64,000 bases of DNA from NCBI RefSeq assembly GCF_002128425.1, contig NZ_NESS01000009.1, positions 88,117 through 152,116 of the forward strand, in the 5' to 3' direction. Position numbers and translations under genes: made by a program. The notes below the pieces were generated by a model that saw only the letters and a list, made by a program, of their open reading frames with translations, did not search any database and was not told the origin of the DNA. Of the stretch, positions 8,387 to 16,879 are shown piece by piece. Each line of letters opens with the position of its first letter. The stretch's first letter is position 1. This DNA is from Gottfriedia acidiceleris (GTDB lineage Bacteria; Bacillota; Bacilli; Bacillales; Bacillaceae_G).

Positions 8387-8393
8387 ATCAAAT

Positions 8394-11300
8394 TTAATTA
8401 TTAACTACTTTAGCAGTTTCCTCTGATTTAGCATGCTTCTTTGTTCTCTTAGAAAAGAACAGCTCATACACAACCGGAATAAATACTAGCGTTAATAAAG
8501 TCGATGATGTTAGACCACCGATTACTGTAATAGCTAATCCTTTCGAAATAAGTGTACCACTAGACGTTGTTAATGCTAAAGGTAGTAAAGCAGCTATTGT
8601 AGCAAATGCAGTCATTAAAATAGGTCTAAGACGTGTTTTACCTCCTTCGATGATTGCTTGGCGAAGAGGTAATCTTTTTTGTTCTATATTTTGTCCGATT
8701 CGATCGACTAGTACGATTGCATTTGTTGTTACGATCCCAATTAACATAAGTAATCCAATCATTACACTAATTGAAAGCGGTTCGCCTGCTAAGAATAGTG
8801 CAACAAATGAACCGATTGGTACAAATACTAATGCAGATAAAATAATAAATGGAATTCGAGCTTTTCCAAAAGTAATTAACATTGTTAAATAAACTAATCC
8901 GATTGCAACTCCCATTGCAACACCTAAGTCTTTAAATGTTTGAGTAGTATCATCACTACCGCCGCCACCTTTTAAAGTTACATCAGACGGTAAGTCTACA
9001 TATTTTTTCACATCATTAATTACTTCATTTGTTACTTTTGCAATGTCTTTTCCTTTTATTTGAGCAGAAACTTTAGCAAATACTTTACCATCTAATTTTT
9101 GAACTGCAGAATATGTTTCAATTACTTTAACTTGGGCTACATCTGACAATTTAATTGGTCCTAATTTACCAAACAGTTTAATATTTTTAATATCCTCTAC
9201 GGATTGGAGTTCTTTATTATAAGTTAATTGTACATTTTGATCTTTACCATCAATTTTTAATGTTCCCATATTAACTGGGTTTGTTTGGTCAGCAACTAAA
9301 CCTAAGATCATTCCAGCAGAAAGACCATTTTCAGAAACTTTTTTCTCATCAACTGAAACAATAACTTGTTTTTGTTTTTCTGAGAAATTATTCGTAACAT
9401 ATTTTAATTGATCCTTCTTTTTCATATAGTCTTCAACTTTTTTTGCACTTTCTTGAAGTGCAACTAAGTTATTAGAATATAAATTGATGTCAACGTTATT
9501 ATTTGATGGTGGACCACCAGAAGAGTTTTCTTGTAATCCTACTTTAGCACCTTGAACTTCTGAAGTTGCTATTTTTTCCATTTTCCTTTTTGTATCTTTA
9601 ATAAATTGATCAACATCTGCACTTTGTTTTAAATTAATAAAATAGCTAGCTTTATTCTCAGTTTTTAAGCCAGTCATAAAGTCACGGCTACCAACACCAG
9701 TAGAAACTTCTTTAACTTGCTTCATATTTAAGAACATCTTTTCCATTTTTAATGAAACTTCATTTGTTTTTTCTAATGATGTTGATGATAGAAGTTCCAA
9801 TGAAGCAATGATTGACCGTGAAGATTCATTTGGAATAAATGTGAAACCAAGTCTACCTACTAATGAGAATGAACCTGCAAGTAAAACAATAGCTAGTACA
9901 ATGACAATCCATTTGCGATTTAATGATTTTTCGATCACTTTACCATACCATACTTGAATCTTTTCTTCTTTTTCTTCAGGTGGCACTTTCTTAAATGCAT
10001 AGCGTCCTAAAATTGGTACAATTGTAATCGAAACTAACAATGAAGCAAGTAATGAAAAAACAATCGTTAAAGCAAAAGGTAGGAATATTTTACTCGTAAA
10101 TCCACCTACAACACCTAAAGGTAAGAAAACTACAATTGTAGTAATAGTGGAAGATGTGACTGCTTTTAATATTTCTTTTGTTGAGGATATAATTAAATTA
10201 TTTGAAATGCCCTCTTTTGACTTACGTATTCTTCGGAAAATATTTTCAATTACAACGATACTATCGTCAACTACACGCCCTATTGCAACTGCCATACCAC
10301 CTAACGTCATAATATTTAACGTGATATCTAATTTAAGCAAGAAAATTGATGTAATTAATAAAGATAAAGGTATTGATATAATAGCAATAAATGTAGCTCG
10401 GAAGTTACGTAAGAAGATCAATACTGCTAATGAAGCGAATAATGCGCCTAATAAGCCTTCTTTAATTAAAGATTCAACAGATGACTTTACGCCATCAGCA
10501 GAACTATACCCAACTTTATATGAAATTTCATTTTTGTATTTATCTAGTACTTTTATTACTTTGTCAGCTACTTCAACTGTATTTGCATCTTGTTTCTTCG
10601 TAATTGCCATTGAAATAGCATCATTTTCGTTATAACGAATTAATTCGTATTTAGAGTCTACTGATTCAATTTTAGCGACATCTCCTAATAATACTTTCGG
10701 AGTTTGTGTATTTTGTTTAGAAGCAGTTGAAGTAAATGATGCAGGTTGTAATTCTAAATCCTTTAGTTTTTGAAGTGTATCTAATTTTTCTTCTACTCGA
10801 ATTGGTATTTTAATATCGCCATTAGTTATTTTTCCAGCTGGGAAAGATAGGAATTTTGCATTAATTTGATCTTTTATACTTGTTAAAGAAAGCCCTAAAT
10901 TTGCTATTTTTTGCTTATCAACTTCGATTGATAAAAAAGTTGATTTTTCTCCACCAATTGAAACACTGTTTACACCTTCAATTTTATTTAAAGCTGGTAC
11001 GATTTCATCATTTATAGTTGTTTCGATATTTGAACCATCTTTTGAAAACATTGAGAGGTAATAAATAGGGAATGATCCAAACGAAAAACGGTCCACCTTT
11101 GTTGTTACATTTTCAGGTAAGCCAGCATCCTTTAATGTTGTGTTAATTTGTTGTTCAATTTTATCCATATCTGTATTAAACGGAAATTCTAAATTAATAA
11201 CAGAAACGCTTTCGAAAGAAGAACTTGAAAGTGTCTTTATTCCTTCGATTGATTTAAATGAATTTTCAAGTTTTGTTGTAATCTGGTCATTTAAATCATC

Positions 11301-11471
11301 TGGTGCTGTGCCAGGGTAAACAACTTGAACAGAAATTGCTGGAAATTCGATATTTGGAAGCTCTTCTACTTTTAATTTTGAGTAAGAATATAATCCTCCA
11401 AAGATTAATAAAAACGAAATAATAAAAATTGCTACAGAATTTTTCAAACTAAACTTTGTCAAAAAGTTCAT
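8394..11471 (-). CDS. swrC: RND-family efflux permease, SwrC-like
   Basis: A 1025-residue inner-membrane proton-driven exporter. Topology is typical: TM1 at residues 12-31, a large outer loop, TM2-6 at about 330-475, a second outer loop, and TM7-12 at about 845-1005. The proton-relay pair is seen in TM4 as GRVVDDSIVVIENI. Length and sequence style match the acriflavin-resistance-type proteins of Firmicutes; in B. subtilis SwrC (YerP) gives surfactin self-resistance and supports swarming. No membrane-fusion partner is adjacent, as expected in Gram-positives. GGAAGG precedes the ATG. Both halves show the usual internal duplication. The physiological substrate here is unknown. Confidence 0.8.
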   Translation of the reverse strand: MNFLTKFSLKNSVAIFIISFLLIFGGLYSYSKLKVEELPNIEFPAISVQVVYPGTAPDDLNDQITTKLENSFKSIEGIKTLSSSSFESVSVINLEFPFNTDMDKIEQQINTTLKDAGLPENVTTKVDRFSFGSFPIYYLSMFSKDGSNIETTINDEIVPALNKIEGVNSVSIGGEKSTFLSIEVDKQKIANLGLSLTSIKDQINAKFLSFPAGKITNGDIKIPIRVEEKLDTLQKLKDLELQPASFTSTASKQNTQTPKVLLGDVAKIESVDSKYELIRYNENDAISMAITKKQDANTVEVADKVIKVLDKYKNEISYKVGYSSADGVKSSVESLIKEGLLGALFASLAVLIFLRNFRATFIAIISIPLSLLITSIFLLKLDITLNIMTLGGMAVAIGRVVDDSIVVIENIFRRIRKSKEGISNNLIISSTKEILKAVTSSTITTIVVFLPLGVVGGFTSKIFLPFALTIVFSLLASLLVSITIVPILGRYAFKKVPPEEKEEKIQVWYGKVIEKSLNRKWIVIVLAIVLLAGSFSLVGRLGFTFIPNESSRSIIASLELLSSTSLEKTNEVSLKMEKMFLNMKQVKEVSTGVGSRDFMTGLKTENKASYFINLKQSADVDQFIKDTKRKMEKIATSEVQGAKVGLQENSSGGPPSNNNVDINLYSNNLVALQESAKKVEDYMKKKDQLKYVTNNFSEKQKQVIVSVDEKKVSENGLSAGMILGLVADQTNPVNMGTLKIDGKDQNVQLTYNKELQSVEDIKNIKLFGKLGPIKLSDVAQVKVIETYSAVQKLDGKVFAKVSAQIKGKDIAKVTNEVINDVKKYVDLPSDVTLKGGGGSDDTTQTFKDLGVAMGVAIGLVYLTMLITFGKARIPFIILSALVFVPIGSFVALFLAGEPLSISVMIGLLMLIGIVTTNAIVLVDRIGQNIEQKRLPLRQAIIEGGKTRLRPILMTAFATIAALLPLALTTSSGTLISKGLAITVIGGLTSSTLLTLVFIPVVYELFFSKRTKKHAKSEETAKVVNN

Positions 11472-11663
11472 TTAATACCTTCCTTTCCATAAATAGTGAT
11501 AAACAAATATAATCCGAATTTTCAATCTTTTAAATGCGTTTTTTCTTCCGAAAGATTTATACGATTTTATTGCTCAATCCTACTAAAAATAATTAACATA
11601 GATTTTCATTATTTGTGAAATGATAAGATGACAAGAAATTGATTAATTTTAGGAGTGATGAAA

Positions 11664-11774
11664 ATGACAAAATCAAAAAAAGAAAAGGAACGATTTTGGA
11701 ATGAAAGAAAGTCGAACCAACAGCCACACGATAAAGTAAAATCGTTTAAAGAATTGGACAAAGAAACAAAATAG
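11664..11774 (+). CDS. 36-residue basic small protein
   Basis: AGGAG at 11651-11655 sits 8 bases before an ATG (11664); another in-frame ATG is two codons upstream. The product is charged, starting MTKSKKEKERFWNERKSN and ending LDKETK, with no hydrophobic segment. It has the look of the short lysine-rich Bacillus proteins often made in sporulation or stationary phase, but no family is recognised. The ribosome binding site and spacing are the main support. Confidence 0.5.
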   Translation: MTKSKKEKERFWNERKSNQQPHDKVKSFKELDKETK

Positions 11775-11849
11775 ACATCTCCTTTACTAAAGAGTAATTG
11801 GTACTAGATTTTACTATGTATTCCACTTATCACATTTTCATTTGTAATC

Positions 11850-11880
11850 ATAAAAAAAAGTCCCGTGATATACACGGGAC
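11850..11880 (-). terminator. Terminator for the YkvS-like gene
   Basis: GTCCCGTG/CACGGGAC with a five-base loop. The long T run is on the minus strand, so it ends transcription coming from 11988-12173. Confidence 0.8.
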
Positions 11881-11987
11881 CTGAGACTGATTTGGTAAAG
11901 AATTCTAATGAAATTTTAATAGAATTGAAATATATGTAGTTCGGACCTTTTAAAATTTGAATATAAGCTGAATCTACTATTTTTAAA

Positions 11988-12173
11988 CTATTCTGCTGTT
12001 ATTACTATTTTATAATTTTTATGGTTTACGACTGTTAGCGGTTCCATTTCTAAATCTCTGAAGTTTTCCATTATGGATATGTCAACAATGACAGAATTTT
12101 TATTAACTTTTTGTACTCTACCTTTCAACCCCTGTTTAAACTCAATGATATTTCCTGCTTCTGCAATTTTCAT
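11988..12173 (-). CDS. DUF2187-family protein (YkvS-like)
   Basis: A 61-residue protein beginning MKIAEAGNIIEFKQGLKG and ending with VVNHKNYKIVI. The alternation of short beta strands and the pattern GNIIEFKxGLxGxVxKV...NSVIVD are those of B. subtilis YkvS (DUF2187), an SH3/KOW-like small fold of unknown role. The ATG at 12173 is chosen over longer frames because GGAG lies 8 bases upstream; an ATG two codons earlier would abut the site. Its position between the mhqR-like gene and the PTS genes mirrors B. subtilis order. Confidence 0.75.
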   Translation of the reverse strand: MKIAEAGNIIEFKQGLKGRVQKVNKNSVIVDISIMENFRDLEMEPLTVVNHKNYKIVITAE

Positions 12174-12348
12174 GAGCATATCTCCTAACAAAGTTTTGAC
12201 TTGACACCTTCTATAATGCATGAAAACGGTTTAAAGGTAAAGAGAAAATTTAAATTTTTTTACAATTGTGTCTTTTTTCATAAGAAATTATGTTTAAAAA
12301 CCTTTTGAAAGGCAAAAATGGTTGTAGCACTTTCAGGAGGTTAGTTTG

Positions 12349-12657
12349 TTGAAAGAATGGTTTGAAGAGTTTGAAGTAGAAATTTCAAATGAAATTAAAA
12401 ATTTGGTTAGTAGTAATACTCTAATAGGTGATCCGATTTTATTTTTTGAAAAAATTATTTTAGTACCATTTTTTGAAATGATTTTAGCGCTAGGCGAAGC
12501 TCATTCATCATACGAGTTTGCGAGTATCGGAACAGGAGTAGAAGTAATTCCTAAAGCATTCTTAGTTTTAAAAGATGGAAAAAGTGAAGTGATTTTAGTA
12601 AATAATAAAAATATGAATTTATCTGTTACAGAAAAAATACTTGATGTAACTATTTAG
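12349..12657 (+). CDS. Uncharacterised 102-residue protein
   Basis: The start is TTG at 12349, with AGGAGG (12335-12340) eight bases upstream; another TTG one codon earlier is possible. The protein has an acidic N-terminus (MKEWFEEFEVEISNEIKN), a hydrophobic middle (ILVPFFEMILALGE) and a beta-rich C-terminal half (IPKAFLVLKDGKSEVILV). I do not recognise the family. It is soluble by appearance and transcribed alone. Confidence 0.6.
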   Translation: MKEWFEEFEVEISNEIKNLVSSNTLIGDPILFFEKIILVPFFEMILALGEAHSSYEFASIGTGVEVIPKAFLVLKDGKSEVILVNNKNMNLSVTEKILDVTI

Positions 12658-12749
12658 TTTCCAATAAGTACATTCTTTGTTAATGTTAGGTTTGAAGTTT
12701 ATCTCTTGTAACCATCAAAAAATCAATCTACATAATAAAGGGTGATAAT

Positions 12750-12944
12750 ATGGAACAAAATGAATTTATCAATTTGATTGATCGGCTAGTTAAAGGTGAG
12801 ATTTCAGAAATTAATGTTACAAAAGATGATTTTTTAACATTTAGGCAAATAATTGTTAATCGAGAGGACTTTAAACACTTTCGTGGGATTGCTCAACATG
12901 GAGGCCATGTAATCTATACTTACTTGGAAGAAGCTAGAAGTTAA
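12750..12944 (+). CDS. Uncharacterised 64-residue protein
   Basis: The ATG at 12750 follows GGGTGAT. The sequence has two predicted helices, an acidic first half (LVKGEISEINVTKDDF) and the phrase FKHFRGIAQHGGHVIYTY, which looks conserved rather than random. No family recognised. A large hairpin terminator follows and separates it from the nrd operon. Confidence 0.6.
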   Translation: MEQNEFINLIDRLVKGEISEINVTKDDFLTFRQIIVNREDFKHFRGIAQHGGHVIYTYLEEARS

Positions 12945-12991
12945 CTAATTTTTGTTTAAATCTAAAGTCAAAATAATATTATTTTAATTGT

Positions 12992-13073
12992 GTACTCATT
13001 AAAAGTTTGCGAAAAAAAAAAGTTTTTATAGCTTTTTTTCTTATTTCGCAAGGTGTTAATGAGTACTTTTTTT
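12992..13073 (+). terminator. Large two-part terminator hairpin
   Basis: Outer stem GTACTCATTAA/TTAATGAGTAC and inner stem TTGCGAAA/TTTCGCAA enclose an A/T-rich loop, followed by seven T. Confidence 0.75.
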
Positions 13074-13206
13074 GTGAAAATGTTATGACCTGATTTGACA
13101 AAAAAATCGTTTTACACTTTATTGCACTCTTCTCCATAATTTGTTAAATTTCATATATTGTTTTATTTCGAGACATAATGTCGAAATGTTTATTTTATAA
13201 TTTCAA

Positions 13207-13260
13207 TACCTATATATTGTGTTTGTTCTAAAAAGGTAATACAATATGTAGGTATATAAT
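13207..13260 (+). promoter_or_regulatory. Paired NrdR boxes and -10 of the nrd operon
   Basis: TACCTATATATTGTGT (13207-13222) and ATACAATATGTAGGTA (13239-13254) agree at 13 and 11 of 16 positions with the NrdR consensus ACACwATATmTwGTGT. They are near-perfect inverted copies of each other, with starts 32 bases apart (three helical turns). TATAAT at 13255-13260 abuts the second box. An imperfect palindrome containing TGTCGAA (13165-13187) lies just upstream. Between the terminator at 13073 and here nothing else is seen. Confidence 0.7.
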
Positions 13261-13303
13261 ATAAGTATTTTCAATATTCTTACATATTAACGAGGGTGAT
13301 AAT

Positions 13304-13663
13304 ATGGTGATAGTTTACAGTTCAATGACTGGCAATGTTAAGCGATTTGTCAATAAAGTTAGAATGCCGTCAATCCAAATAAAAGATGGACTAAAAATTG
13401 AAGTACCGTATATTCTCGTAACTTATACTACAGGATTTGGTAACGTACCTGAAAACGTAAGTACTTTTTTGAAGAGTAATTCAAAGTATTTAAAAGCAGT
13501 TAGTGCAAGTGGTAATAAAAACTGGGGAGATTCTTTTGCAGCAAGTGCAGATAAAATAGCATCAGACTATCAAGTTCCAGTGTTATCAAAGTTTGAACTG
13601 TCAGGGACAAGTCGAGATGTACAATATTTTATTGAGGGAGTGGAAAAGCTTGAGACATATTGA
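13304..13663 (+). CDS. nrdI: NrdI flavodoxin-like protein
   Basis: A 119-residue FMN protein that supplies oxidant to build the dimanganese-tyrosyl radical cofactor of NrdF. The N-terminal phosphate-binding loop YSSMTGNVKRF, the TTGFGNVPENV loop and the SGNKNWGDSF flavin-contact region are all present, and the length matches the family. GAGGGTGAT precedes the ATG. The gene overlaps the nrdE start by 14 bases, implying translational coupling. It is the first gene of nrdI-nrdE-nrdF and is likely repressed by NrdR. Confidence 0.9.
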   Translation: MVIVYSSMTGNVKRFVNKVRMPSIQIKDGLKIEVPYILVTYTTGFGNVPENVSTFLKSNSKYLKAVSASGNKNWGDSFAASADKIASDYQVPVLSKFELSGTSRDVQYFIEGVEKLETY

Positions 13664-15734
13664 GCTGAATAATGAATTGACGATTAAAAAAGATGGTTTT
13701 TTTGATCTCGCAAAAGATAAAGAAGCGCTTCTTTGTTTCTTAAAAGAAGTTGAAGATAAAAAGATTCAGTTTTCTTCATTAAAAGAACGCTTAAACTATA
13801 TGATTCAAGAAAACTACTATTATAATGTTGAGATGGATTACTCCTTTGATGAAATAGAAAAATTGTATGAGTTAGTATACAATGCCGGATTCACTTTTCA
13901 ATCATATATGGCTGCATCAAAATTCTTTAAAGATTACGCATTAAAAACAAATGATGGAAAGCATTATTTAGAAGGATATGAAGATCGAATTGCGATCGTT
14001 GCACTATATTTAGGAAGAGGCAATATTGAAAAAGCATTGAAATTAGCAAAAATGATGATTCAACAAAACTATCAGCCAGCTACTCCGACTTTCTTAAATG
14101 CTGGTAGAAGTCGTAGAGGCGAATTGGTGTCATGTTTCTTACTGGAAATGGACGATAGTTTAAATTCAATAGGATTTCAAATTAATACAGCAATGCAACT
14201 GTCAAAAATCGGCGGTGGTGTTGCATTAAATCTATCAAAACTTAGAGCTCGTGGAGAGCAAATTAAAGAAATTGATAACGCTGCAAGTGGTGTTGTTCCT
14301 GTTATGAAGCTATTAGAAGATTCGTTTTCATATGCTAACCAGCTTGGACAACGTAAAGGTGCTGGTGCATCATATTTAAATATTTTCCACTGGGACGTAG
14401 TTGAATTTCTTGATACAAAAAAAATTAATGCCGATGAGAAGAGTAGAATTCAATCACTATCAATCGGTTTAATTGTTCCAAATAAATTCTTTGAACTAGC
14501 AGAAAAAAATGAACCATTCTACGTATTCGCACCATATACAGTGTATAAAGAATATGGAATTCATTTAGATGATTTTGATATAGATGAAAGATATGAAGAA
14601 TTATTAAATAATGAGCGAGTTAAAAAGAAAAAACTAGATTTAAGTGCACGTGACCTTTTAGTAAAAATTGCTGCGATTCAGTTAGAATCTGGTTATCCAT
14701 ATTTGATGTATAAAAGTAATGCTAATCAGCAGCATGCATTAAAAGATATTGGTGAAATTAAAATGTCTAATTTGTGTACAGAAATTTTCCAACTACAAGA
14801 AACATCAGTCATCAATAACTATGGTGAAGAAGATCAGATCAAACGTGATGTGAATTGTAATTTAGGATCATTAAACATTGTTAACGTAATGGAAAATAAA
14901 AAGATCAGAGAATCTGTACATGTTGGAATTGAGGCATTAACAGCTGTAACAGATATGACGGAAATAGAGAATGCACCTACAGTGAAAAAGGCAAATGAAG
15001 AACTTCATTCGGTTGGTCTAGGTGCAATGAATTTGCATGGATTTTTAGCGAAAAATGGAATTTCATATGAAAGTGCTGAGGCAAAAGATTTTGCGAATAC
15101 ATTCTTTATGATGGTAAACTTTTATTCAATTGAAAAAAGTATGCTAATTGCTAAAGAAACTGGTAAAACGTTTAAGGATTTCCAAAAGAGTGAATATGCT
15201 AAAGGTACTTATTTTGAAAAGTATACTTCAAAATCATTTGAGCCTAAAACTGACAAGGTAAAGGAATTATTTAATGGGATCTATATCCCGAATGAATTTG
15301 ACTGGGTTACATTAAGTAAGCAAGTACAAGCGTATGGGTTATATAATAGCTATCGTCTAGCAATCGCGCCTACACAATCGATTAGCTACATTCAAAATGC
15401 TACTTCATCGGTTATGCCGATTGTAAATGTTATAGAGTCTAGAACTTACGCAAATTCAACAACTTATTATCCGATGCCATATTTATCAAAAAATAGTTTC
15501 TGGTATTATAAATCAGCTTATGATATTAACCAATTTAAGTTAATTGACTTAATTGCTGAAATTCAGCAACATGTCGATCAAGGTATTAGTACAATCCTAT
15601 ATGTAAACAGTGATATCTCAACGCGAGAGCTTGCTAGATACTATATTTATGCTAATAAAAAAGGATTAAAGAGTTTATATTACACACGTACTCGTAAATT
15701 GAGTGTAGAAGAATGTATTAGTTGTTCAGTATAA
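13650..15734 (+). CDS. nrdE: Class Ib ribonucleotide reductase, alpha subunit
   Basis: A 694-residue catalytic subunit that reduces ribonucleoside diphosphates. The TTG at 13650 is preferred: GGGAG lies 9 bases upstream and the resulting N-terminus (LRHIELNNE) aligns with B. subtilis NrdE (700 residues). Active-site features are visible: Cys in GELVSCFLLE and CNLGSLN as the redox pair, the SNLCTE radical motif, and the C-terminal CISCSV pair that exchanges with a thioredoxin or NrdH. No ATP-cone is present, as usual in class Ib. No intron or intein interrupts it, although nrdE is a common target in Bacillus. Confidence 0.93.
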   Translation: MRHIELNNELTIKKDGFFDLAKDKEALLCFLKEVEDKKIQFSSLKERLNYMIQENYYYNVEMDYSFDEIEKLYELVYNAGFTFQSYMAASKFFKDYALKTNDGKHYLEGYEDRIAIVALYLGRGNIEKALKLAKMMIQQNYQPATPTFLNAGRSRRGELVSCFLLEMDDSLNSIGFQINTAMQLSKIGGGVALNLSKLRARGEQIKEIDNAASGVVPVMKLLEDSFSYANQLGQRKGAGASYLNIFHWDVVEFLDTKKINADEKSRIQSLSIGLIVPNKFFELAEKNEPFYVFAPYTVYKEYGIHLDDFDIDERYEELLNNERVKKKKLDLSARDLLVKIAAIQLESGYPYLMYKSNANQQHALKDIGEIKMSNLCTEIFQLQETSVINNYGEEDQIKRDVNCNLGSLNIVNVMENKKIRESVHVGIEALTAVTDMTEIENAPTVKKANEELHSVGLGAMNLHGFLAKNGISYESAEAKDFANTFFMMVNFYSIEKSMLIAKETGKTFKDFQKSEYAKGTYFEKYTSKSFEPKTDKVKELFNGIYIPNEFDWVTLSKQVQAYGLYNSYRLAIAPTQSISYIQNATSSVMPIVNVIESRTYANSTTYYPMPYLSKNSFWYYKSAYDINQFKLIDLIAEIQQHVDQGISTILYVNSDISTRELARYYIYANKKGLKSLYYTRTRKLSVEECISCSV

Positions 15735-15817
15735 AAAGTAGTATTGGACTTTAGTATATAAAGAGTTCAATAGTCTAAATTGAAATCTAAATTAAATTAC
15801 TTAATGATCTAAAATGA

Positions 15818-15868
15818 AAAGCTCGAATATAGAATGCTTTATGCTATTGTTCTATATCATCGAGCTTT
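15818..15868 (+). other. Hairpin between nrdE and nrdF
   Basis: AAAGCTCGA/TCGAGCTTT and an inner ATATAGAA/TTCTATAT make a long stem ending 24 bases before the nrdF ATG. The T run after it is poor (CTTT), so it may slow degradation or attenuate rather than fully terminate. It sits in an unusually long (158-base) gap for this operon. Confidence 0.6.
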
Positions 15869-15892
15869 CTTTATGATTAGGGGGAAATATGA

Positions 15893-16861
15893 ATGAAAGC
15901 TGTTAACTGGAATAAAAAAGAAGATGATTTTAGTTTAGTATTTTGGAAGCAAAATCTATCGCAGTTTTGGACTGAAGAAGAAATTGTCGTTTCATCTGAC
16001 AAAAATACTTGGAATACATTATCAAAAGAGGAACAATCAGCATTTAAAAAGGTTTTAGGTGGTCTAACTTTATTAGATACTAAGCAAGGCGGAGAAGGTA
16101 TGCCTTTAATCTTAGTTCATCTTAAAAATTTACAAGCAAAAAGTGTACTAGCATTCATGGGTGCGATGGAAGAAGTACATGCAAAAAGCTATTCGCATAT
16201 TTTTACAACTCTTGCTACAGAAGATGAAATTGAAGATTTATTTAAATGGGTGGACGAGCATCCAATTTTAACTAAAAAATCGGAATTAATTTCTTCTTAT
16301 TATTTAAATTTATTAAAGCGCGATGTTTCGGATGAAGAGTTATACATGGCAATGGTTGCAAGTGTATTTTTAGAGAGTTACTTATTTTATAGTGGATTTT
16401 TCTTCCCGTTATACTTAGCCGGTCAAGGTAAAATGACTGCTAGTGGTGAGATTATTAATCTAATTTTACGTGATGAAAGTATTCACGGTGTATTTGTAGG
16501 AATATTAGCGCAACAAATTTATGACCAATTTACAGATGAACAAAAAACTCGACTTTACAATGAAACAATGTCATTATTAGTTCAATTATATGAAATTGAG
16601 TTACAATATACAGAAGAAATTTATTCTTCAATTGGTTTAGTAGATGAAGTTAATAAGTTTATTCGATATAATGCAAACAAAGCGTTAATGAACTTAGGTT
16701 TTGATTATTATTTTGATGAAGAAGATATTAATCCGATTGTTTTAAATGGTTTAAAAACGGATACAAAAAATCATGATTTCTTCTCTGTTAAAGGTAATGG
16801 GTATGTAAAAGCAGTTACAGTGGAAAAATTAACAGATGAGGATTTTGTCTTTGAATTTTAA
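15893..16861 (+). CDS. nrdF: Class Ib ribonucleotide reductase, beta subunit
   Basis: A 322-residue four-helix-bundle metalloprotein that houses the dimanganese-tyrosyl radical. Metal ligands lie in LLDTKQ (Asp), MEEVHAKSY (Glu and His), FLESYLFY (Glu) and RDESIHG (Glu, His). The radical tyrosine is expected just after the EEVHAKSY motif. Length is close to B. subtilis NrdF (329). GGGGGAA precedes the ATG. Being the third gene after nrdI and nrdE, it is probably co-transcribed in part through the intergenic hairpin. Confidence 0.93.
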   Translation: MKAVNWNKKEDDFSLVFWKQNLSQFWTEEEIVVSSDKNTWNTLSKEEQSAFKKVLGGLTLLDTKQGGEGMPLILVHLKNLQAKSVLAFMGAMEEVHAKSYSHIFTTLATEDEIEDLFKWVDEHPILTKKSELISSYYLNLLKRDVSDEELYMAMVASVFLESYLFYSGFFFPLYLAGQGKMTASGEIINLILRDESIHGVFVGILAQQIYDQFTDEQKTRLYNETMSLLVQLYEIELQYTEEIYSSIGLVDEVNKFIRYNANKALMNLGFDYYFDEEDINPIVLNGLKTDTKNHDFFSVKGNGYVKAVTVEKLTDEDFVFEF

Positions 16862-16879
16862 ATGTAAGGAAGTATGTAA

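Larger units (their letters stand above)
7829..8393. other. Intergenic region between convergent genes
   Basis: No gene is convincing here. A 91-codon open frame on the minus strand (7826-8101) lacks a ribosome binding site, overlaps the terminator and has an Ile/Leu/Asn-rich composition expected of AT-rich noise. The only structured part is the GC-rich repeat at 8163-8287; the remainder is featureless. Confidence 0.5.

Noticed and set aside
10147..10635. 162-codon plus-strand frame inside the RND exporter
   Set aside because: Antisense shadow of a well-supported transporter gene; composition follows complement of its codons.
12221..12234. TGAAAACGGTTTAA as a possible CcpA cre site
   Set aside because: One mismatch to the consensus but placed upstream of a small DUF2187 gene with no link to carbon control; AT-rich chance match likely.
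13593..13649. Upstream extension of nrdE within nrdI
   Set aside because: The longer N-terminus has no match to NrdE as known and no ribosome binding site; the TTG at 13650 is better placed.
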